Notes under the pieces: model-generated
Told to the model about the DNA's origin: nothing
Databases searched by the model: none
What the model saw: only the letters and a program-made list of their open reading frames with translations
Position numbers and translations under genes: made by a program
NCBI GenBank assembly: GCA_963779765.1
Contig: CAVZZP010000002.1
Coordinates: forward strand, 1,054,001 to 1,118,000
Reading direction: 5' to 3'
Source: Silicimonas sp963779765
GTDB taxonomy: Bacteria > Pseudomonadota > Alphaproteobacteria > Rhodobacterales > Rhodobacteraceae
Length of the DNA stretch: 64,000 bases
In this document: piece by piece, positions 60,232-64,000 of the stretch
Position numbering within the stretch: position 1 is the stretch's first letter
Layout: the number at the start of each line of letters is the position of its first letter

Positions 60232-61148
60232 CAGACGCACCCGAGACATATTCCGCCCTCGACGAAGTGGCCCAGCCAAGGGTCCGCCGCAGCCGGCTCA
60301 AGAAGGCGTGGATCGCGATGAAGGGTGCGCCTGTCACGGCGTGGTTCGGGATGATCGTGATTGCGATCTACATGGTGGTCGCTTTGCTGGCCCCTCTTAT
60401 CGCACCCTACGGGGAAGCAGACAGCAGCTTCGGAGCCTACCTGCCCTGGGGTGACGGCCATGTCTTCGGAACCGACCAGATTGGGCGCGACATCTTCTCG
60501 CGACTGATCTACGGCGCGCGGAACACCATCGGGATCGCGGTCGTCACGACCCTGCTCGCCTTCCTCGTTGGAGGCGGACTTGGACTTGCCGCCGCGATCA
60601 GCCGTGGGTGGGTTGATCAGGTCCTCGCCCGCGCGATCGACGTGCTTATGGCCATTCCGTCGCTGATCTTCGCACTGATGCTACTGTCGATCTTCGGTTC
60701 GTCCGTCTGGTCGTTGGTGGTCATCATCGCCCTTCTCGACTCGACGCGCGTCTTTCGGCTGACGCGGGCCGTGGCCATGAACGTCGCCGTGATGGAATAC
60801 GTCGAAGCCGCGCGCCTGCGGGGAGAAGGTCTGGGCTGGGTGATGCGCCGCGAGATCCTGCCCAACATCATGCCGCCCCTCGTGGCCGAGTTCGGGTTGC
60901 GCTTCTGCTTCGTTTTCCTGACCATCGCATCGCTGTCGTTCCTGGGGGTCGGAATCCAACCGCCGACGGCGGACTGGGGCTCGATGGTGCGCGAGAATGC
61001 CTCACTGATCCAGTTCGCGCAGTACGACCTGAAAGCCGGGATCACGCCCCTGTTGCCGGCAGGAGCGATAGCCCTTCTGACAATCGCCGTGAACTTCGTG
61101 GTGGACTGGTTCCTCATCAAGACAAGCGGCCTGCGGGACGAGGTGTGA
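60228..61148 (+). CDS. dppC: Peptide ABC transporter permease DppC-like
   Basis: 306 residues. ATG at 60228 forms an ATGA overlap with the true dppB stop. Starts with a polar tail MTDAPETYSALDEVAQPRVRR then helix WFGMIVIAIYMVVALLAPLIAPYG; DPP-type GTDQIGRDIFSRLIYGARNTIGIAVV and EAA loop VEAARLRGEGLGWVMRREILPNIMPPLVAEF. Imports peptides or nickel with DppB and the ATPase. Confidence 0.92.
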   Translation: MTDAPETYSALDEVAQPRVRRSRLKKAWIAMKGAPVTAWFGMIVIAIYMVVALLAPLIAPYGEADSSFGAYLPWGDGHVFGTDQIGRDIFSRLIYGARNTIGIAVVTTLLAFLVGGGLGLAAAISRGWVDQVLARAIDVLMAIPSLIFALMLLSIFGSSVWSLVVIIALLDSTRVFRLTRAVAMNVAVMEYVEAARLRGEGLGWVMRREILPNIMPPLVAEFGLRFCFVFLTIASLSFLGVGIQPPTADWGSMVRENASLIQFAQYDLKAGITPLLPAGAIALLTIAVNFVVDWFLIKTSGLRDEV

Positions 61149-61156
61149 GGGACGAG

Positions 61157-62773
61157 ATGACGGACGATATTCTTCTCGACATGCACGACGTCGTCATCGA
61201 CGGCTTCTCGGACGAACGCTGGCATCCGATCGTCAGGGGCGTGAACCTCATCCTGCACCGGGGCGAGGTTCTGGGCCTCATCGGGGAATCGGGCGCCGGC
61301 AAATCGACGCTTGGTCTTGCGGCCATGGGCTTTGCACGGCCCGGCTGTCGCCTGACCAGCGGTCGGATCGTTTTCGATGGCATCGACCTGATGACCGCGA
61401 GCGAGACGAAGCGGCAGGCTTTGCGGGGCTCGCGCATCGCCTATGTCGCCCAGTCCGCCGCCGCGGCGTTCAATCCCGCGCACCGCCTGATCGACCAGAC
61501 CGTCGAGGCGACGCTTTCCCATGGCCTTCGCCCGGAAGCGGAGGCGGTCGAGGACGCGAAGGCGCTTTACGCGGCCATGAAACTGCCAGAGCCGGATACT
61601 ATCGGATTTCGCTATCCCCATCAGGTGTCGGGCGGGCAACTTCAGCGCGCAATGACGGCAATGGCGATGAGCGCACGTCCCGACCTCATCATCTTCGACG
61701 AGCCGACGACGGCGCTGGACGTGACGACGCAGGTGAGCGTGCTGGCGGCCATGAAGGAAGCAGTAGAACGCTTCGATACGGCGGCGATCTATATCACCCA
61801 TGACCTTGCCGTGGTCGCGCAGATGGCCGACCGCATCAAGGTCCTGAGGCACGGGCGCGAGATCGAAGAGGCCGAGACGGCCGAGATGCTGGCGAGACCG
61901 AAGGATCCTTACACTCGGTCCCTCTGGGCCGTGCGCTCTATCGAGAAGCCGGCCCGCGCCGCCTCCGAGCCCATTCTCGAGATCGCTGGCGTAACGGCAG
62001 CCTATGGATCAAAGCCCGTCCTTCACGACGTGACGATCCGCGTCCCAAAGGGCCGCACCATCGCCGTTGTGGGGGAAAGCGGTTCAGGCAAGTCCACGAC
62101 CGCGCGCGTCGTGACCGGTCTTTTGCCGCCAATCGAGGGTACGGTTCGTTTCGACGGCAGTGGTCTTCCGCCAGCACTTAAGGGACGGTCGAAGGAGCAG
62201 CTTCGCCGCATTCAGATGATCTATCAGATGGCCGACACGGCGATGAACCCGAGGCATCGCGTTTCGGAAATCATCGGACGGCCGCTGACCTTCTATCGCG
62301 GGCTCAAGGGACGCGCGCGCGAGGAAGAGGTGACGCGCCTTCTGAAGCTGATCGAACTCGATGAAAGCTTCGCCGACCGTCTGCCGGGAGAGCTGTCGGG
62401 CGGGCAGAAGCAGCGGATCTGCATTGCCCGAGCCCTGGCGGCCGAACCTGACCTTGTCATATGCGACGAGGTCACCTCGGCGCTCGACCAGGTCGTGCAG
62501 GAGGGGATCCTGAAGCTGCTGATGCGCCTTCAGGATGAGCTTGGCGTGACCTACATCTTCATCACGCACGACATCGCGACTGTGCGGGCCATCGCGGACG
62601 AGATTGTGGTGATGCATCAGGGCCGCGTCGTCGAGCAGGGCCCTAAAGACGTCATCCTCTCCCCGCCCCATCCTGACTATACCGAGCTTCTTCTCGCTTC
62701 GGTGCCCACGATGGAGCCGGGCTGGCTGGAAGGCGCTGTCCGCCGTCAGTCTGCGCTTCACGCGCCTGATTAG
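61157..62773 (+). CDS. Peptide ABC transporter ATP-binding protein (fused DppD-DppF)
   Basis: 538 residues with two complete ATPase domains: Walker A GESGAGKSTLGLA near residue 45, signature VSGGQLQRAMTAMAM, LIIFDEPTTALDV; and GESGSGKSTTARVV, LSGGQKQRICIARAL, LVICDEVTSALDQ. The second D-loop has Val in place of Pro. ATG 61157 has AGGGA upstream; a GTG at 61145 overlapping dppC is the alternative. No dppA-type binding protein is adjacent. Confidence 0.92.
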   Translation: MTDDILLDMHDVVIDGFSDERWHPIVRGVNLILHRGEVLGLIGESGAGKSTLGLAAMGFARPGCRLTSGRIVFDGIDLMTASETKRQALRGSRIAYVAQSAAAAFNPAHRLIDQTVEATLSHGLRPEAEAVEDAKALYAAMKLPEPDTIGFRYPHQVSGGQLQRAMTAMAMSARPDLIIFDEPTTALDVTTQVSVLAAMKEAVERFDTAAIYITHDLAVVAQMADRIKVLRHGREIEEAETAEMLARPKDPYTRSLWAVRSIEKPARAASEPILEIAGVTAAYGSKPVLHDVTIRVPKGRTIAVVGESGSGKSTTARVVTGLLPPIEGTVRFDGSGLPPALKGRSKEQLRRIQMIYQMADTAMNPRHRVSEIIGRPLTFYRGLKGRAREEEVTRLLKLIELDESFADRLPGELSGGQKQRICIARALAAEPDLVICDEVTSALDQVVQEGILKLLMRLQDELGVTYIFITHDIATVRAIADEIVVMHQGRVVEQGPKDVILSPPHPDYTELLLASVPTMEPGWLEGAVRRQSALHAPD

Positions 62774-62789
62774 GTGGGTGGGGAAGGCT

Positions 62790-62818
62790 TTGACAAGGCT
62801 GGCCCGGCTGCCTATCGT
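62790..62818 (+). promoter_or_regulatory. Sigma70 promoter of the leucine leader-leuA transcript
   Basis: Perfect -35 TTGACA (62790-62795), exactly 17 nt, then TATCGT (62813-62818). The start should fall near 62825, one or two bases before the leader peptide ATG at 62827. Confidence 0.8.
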
Positions 62819-62826
62819 CCTTCGTC

Positions 62827-62901
62827 ATGAACCAGGTGAGACATATCCCCTCCTGCGGCCTTTCTGCCGCCGACCTGCTTCTTCTCCTTAGCCGCCTCTG
62901 A
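62827..62901 (+). CDS. Leucine-rich leader peptide of leuA (LeuL-like)
   Basis: 24 residues, MNQVRHIPSCGLSAADLLLLLSRL: five consecutive Leu codons (CTG CTT CTT CTC CTT) near the end and one more as the last codon, just before TGA. This is the design of a transcription- or translation-attenuation leader that senses charged tRNA-Leu, in front of the first leucine-pathway gene. No ribosome binding site is visible and the predicted transcript starts at the ATG, so translation is probably leaderless. Confidence 0.82.
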   Translation: MNQVRHIPSCGLSAADLLLLLSRL

Positions 62902-62931
62902 GCGTGCCTCTTCGGCGCGACCGCTCAGAGG
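62895..62931 (+). promoter_or_regulatory. Attenuator hairpin of leuA
   Basis: CCTCTGAGCG (62895-62904) and CGCTCAGAGG (62922-62931) form a perfect 10-bp stem that overlaps the last codons and stop of the leader peptide. A ribosome at the stop would block it; one stalled at the upstream Leu run would leave it free. A second weak stem AGCTC/GAGCT lies just downstream. There is no U-run, so the switch may act on leuA translation or through rho. Confidence 0.6.
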
Positions 62932-62976
62932 AGCTCCAGCGCCGGGACCAGAGCTAAGGACACAAGGATCAAGACC

Positions 62977-64000
62977 ATGACAGACAAGACCCGTGTTGTA
63001 ATATTCGACACGACCCTGCGCGACGGCGAGCAGAGCCCCGGCGCAACAATGAGCCACGCCGAAAAGCTGGAGATCGCCGAGCTCCTCGACGACATGGGCG
63101 TCGACATCATAGAGGCGGGTTTCCCTATCGCCTCGGAGGGTGACTTCGAGGCGGTGAGCGAGGTCGCGCGGCGCTCGAAAGAGGCCGTAATCTGCGGCCT
63201 TGCGCGAGCCAACTTCAAGGACATCGACCGCTGCTGGGAGGCCGTTAAGCACGCGAGGCTCCCGCGTATCCACACCTTCATCGGGACGTCACCGCTGCAC
63301 CGCGCCATCCCGAACTTGACGATGGACGCCATGGCCGAGCGCATCCACGACACTGTCACCCATGCAAGGAACCTGTGCGACAACGTGCAGTGGTCGCCCA
63401 TGGACGCCACCCGCACCGAATGGGATTACCTCGCTCGCGTGGTCGAGATCGCGATCAAGGCCGGTGCCACGACCATCAACATTCCCGATACGGTCGGCTA
63501 TACCGCGCCCCGCGAAAGTGCTGACCTGATCCGCCGGCTGATCGAGACCGTACCGGGGGCGGACGAGGTGATCTTCGCCACGCACTGCCACAACGACCTG
63601 GGCATGGCGACAGCGAACGCGCTGGCCGCCGTCGAGGGCGGTGCGCGGCAGATCGAGTGTACGATCAATGGTCTGGGCGAACGGGCCGGCAACACTGCAC
63701 TGGAGGAGGTCGTGATGGCGCTGAAGGTGCGTCACGACATCATGCCCTGGACCACAGGTGTCGATACGACGAAGCTCATGCACATTTCGCGGCGGGTCTC
63801 GACGGTCTCGGGATTTCCCGTGCAATACAACAAGGCGATCGTTGGCAAGAACGCCTTTGCGCACGAAAGCGGCATCCACCAGGACGGGATGCTGAAGAAC
63901 GCCGAGACCTTCGAGATCATGCGACCCGAGGACGTGGGCCTGTCCGAGACGAACATCGTCATGGGGAAGCATTCCGGACGCGCCGCTCTGCGCGCGAAGC
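62977..64000 (+). CDS. leuA: 2-isopropylmalate synthase (partial, runs off the window)
   Basis: First step of leucine synthesis, condensing acetyl-CoA with 2-ketoisovalerate. 341 residues are visible: FDTTLRDGEQSPGATMSHAEK (metal and substrate site), EAGFPIASEGDFEAV, HTFIGTSPLHR, ATHCHNDLGMATANALAAVEGGARQIECTINGLGERAGNTALEEVVMAL, and HESGIHQDGMLKN. The C-terminal leucine-binding allosteric domain is beyond the edge. ATG 62977 has AAGGAT upstream. Controlled by the leucine leader just before it. Confidence 0.96.
   Translation, partial: MTDKTRVVIFDTTLRDGEQSPGATMSHAEKLEIAELLDDMGVDIIEAGFPIASEGDFEAVSEVARRSKEAVICGLARANFKDIDRCWEAVKHARLPRIHTFIGTSPLHRAIPNLTMDAMAERIHDTVTHARNLCDNVQWSPMDATRTEWDYLARVVEIAIKAGATTINIPDTVGYTAPRESADLIRRLIETVPGADEVIFATHCHNDLGMATANALAAVEGGARQIECTINGLGERAGNTALEEVVMALKVRHDIMPWTTGVDTTKLMHISRRVSTVSGFPVQYNKAIVGKNAFAHESGIHQDGMLKNAETFEIMRPEDVGLSETNIVMGKHSGRAALRAK

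Noticed and set aside
1..64000. Mobile elements, prophage, tRNA or rRNA genes
   Set aside because: No transposase, integrase, terminal inverted repeats or recognisable tRNA/rRNA sequence was seen anywhere in the window.

Overview
This window is a 64-kb piece of a high-GC chromosome, almost certainly from a member of the Rhodobacterales (Alphaproteobacteria; Paracoccaceae/Roseobacteraceae type). The support is indirect but consistent: a CIRCE-controlled groESL operon, a large DMGDH/GcvT-type oxidoreductase, a DmdA-like protein, a bacterial (6-4) photolyase with the four Fe-S cysteines, a class 1B S-adenosylmethionine decarboxylase, and a leucine leader peptide in front of leuA. I see no phage, transposase, integrase, CRISPR array, rRNA or tRNA. 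It reads as core chromosome with a few lineage-specific genes.

Layout. 0-4.6 kb: speD (+) converges on groES-groEL (-); then a TraB/GumN protein and an EamA transporter. 4.6-8.9 kb: ffh, two GNAT acetyltransferases, chorismate mutase, rpsP and rimM in one + strand operon. 8.9-14.8 kb: a branched-chain-amino-acid-type ABC importer whose genes are interleaved with two small unknown genes. 14.8-17.3 kb: a MobA-like nucleotidyltransferase, psuK and psuG. 17.3-18.6 kb: a DUF502 membrane protein and a small exported protein. 18.6-29.6 kb, minus strand: bdhA, glutathione peroxidase, rpmE, rplS, trmD, ctpA, envC, gpmI, a ligase-associated-type exonuclease, a molybdopterin-binding protein, XdhC and an NTF2-like-sized hypothetical. 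29.7-32.7 kb: panB, panC and a membrane C13 peptidase (minus). 32.9-36.1 kb: the DMGDH-like oxidoreductase and a membrane-anchored gluzincin-like protein (+). 36.2-42.6 kb: rpmB, meaB, hrpB (+), a barrel-like lipoprotein, moaE, moaD, pgsA. 42.7-47.2 kb: hemolysin III family protein and DmdA-like protein (+), a DUF6544-like protein and uvrC (-). 47.5-50.2 kb: a tight minus-strand operon sppA - 52-residue zinc-ribbon protein - Na/Ca antiporter - SDR. 50.3-59 kb: cupin, WrbA, K+ channel, nadE, an 18-repeat MORN protein, a flavin monooxygenase, photolyase and an SDR. 59.2-62.8 kb: dppB-dppC-dppDF peptide importer. 62.8 kb to the end: leucine leader peptide and leuA, cut by the window edge.

Two large-scale observations stand out. 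First, the usual rpsP-rimM-trmD-rplS-rpmE order is broken: trmD-rplS-rpmE lie about 12 kb away on the other strand, and inverting the segment from about 8.86 to 21.8 kb would restore the order exactly. Second, six otherwise well-conserved genes (ffh, mobA-like, trmD, exonuclease, hrpB twice, dppB) carry single-base indels. Because ffh and trmD are normally essential, these are most simply read as sequence errors, and three of the seven fall where removing one base recreates a GACTC/GANTC site. The clearest regulatory find is the leucine attenuator: a consensus promoter placed so close to the leader peptide ATG that the leader mRNA should be leaderless or nearly so.
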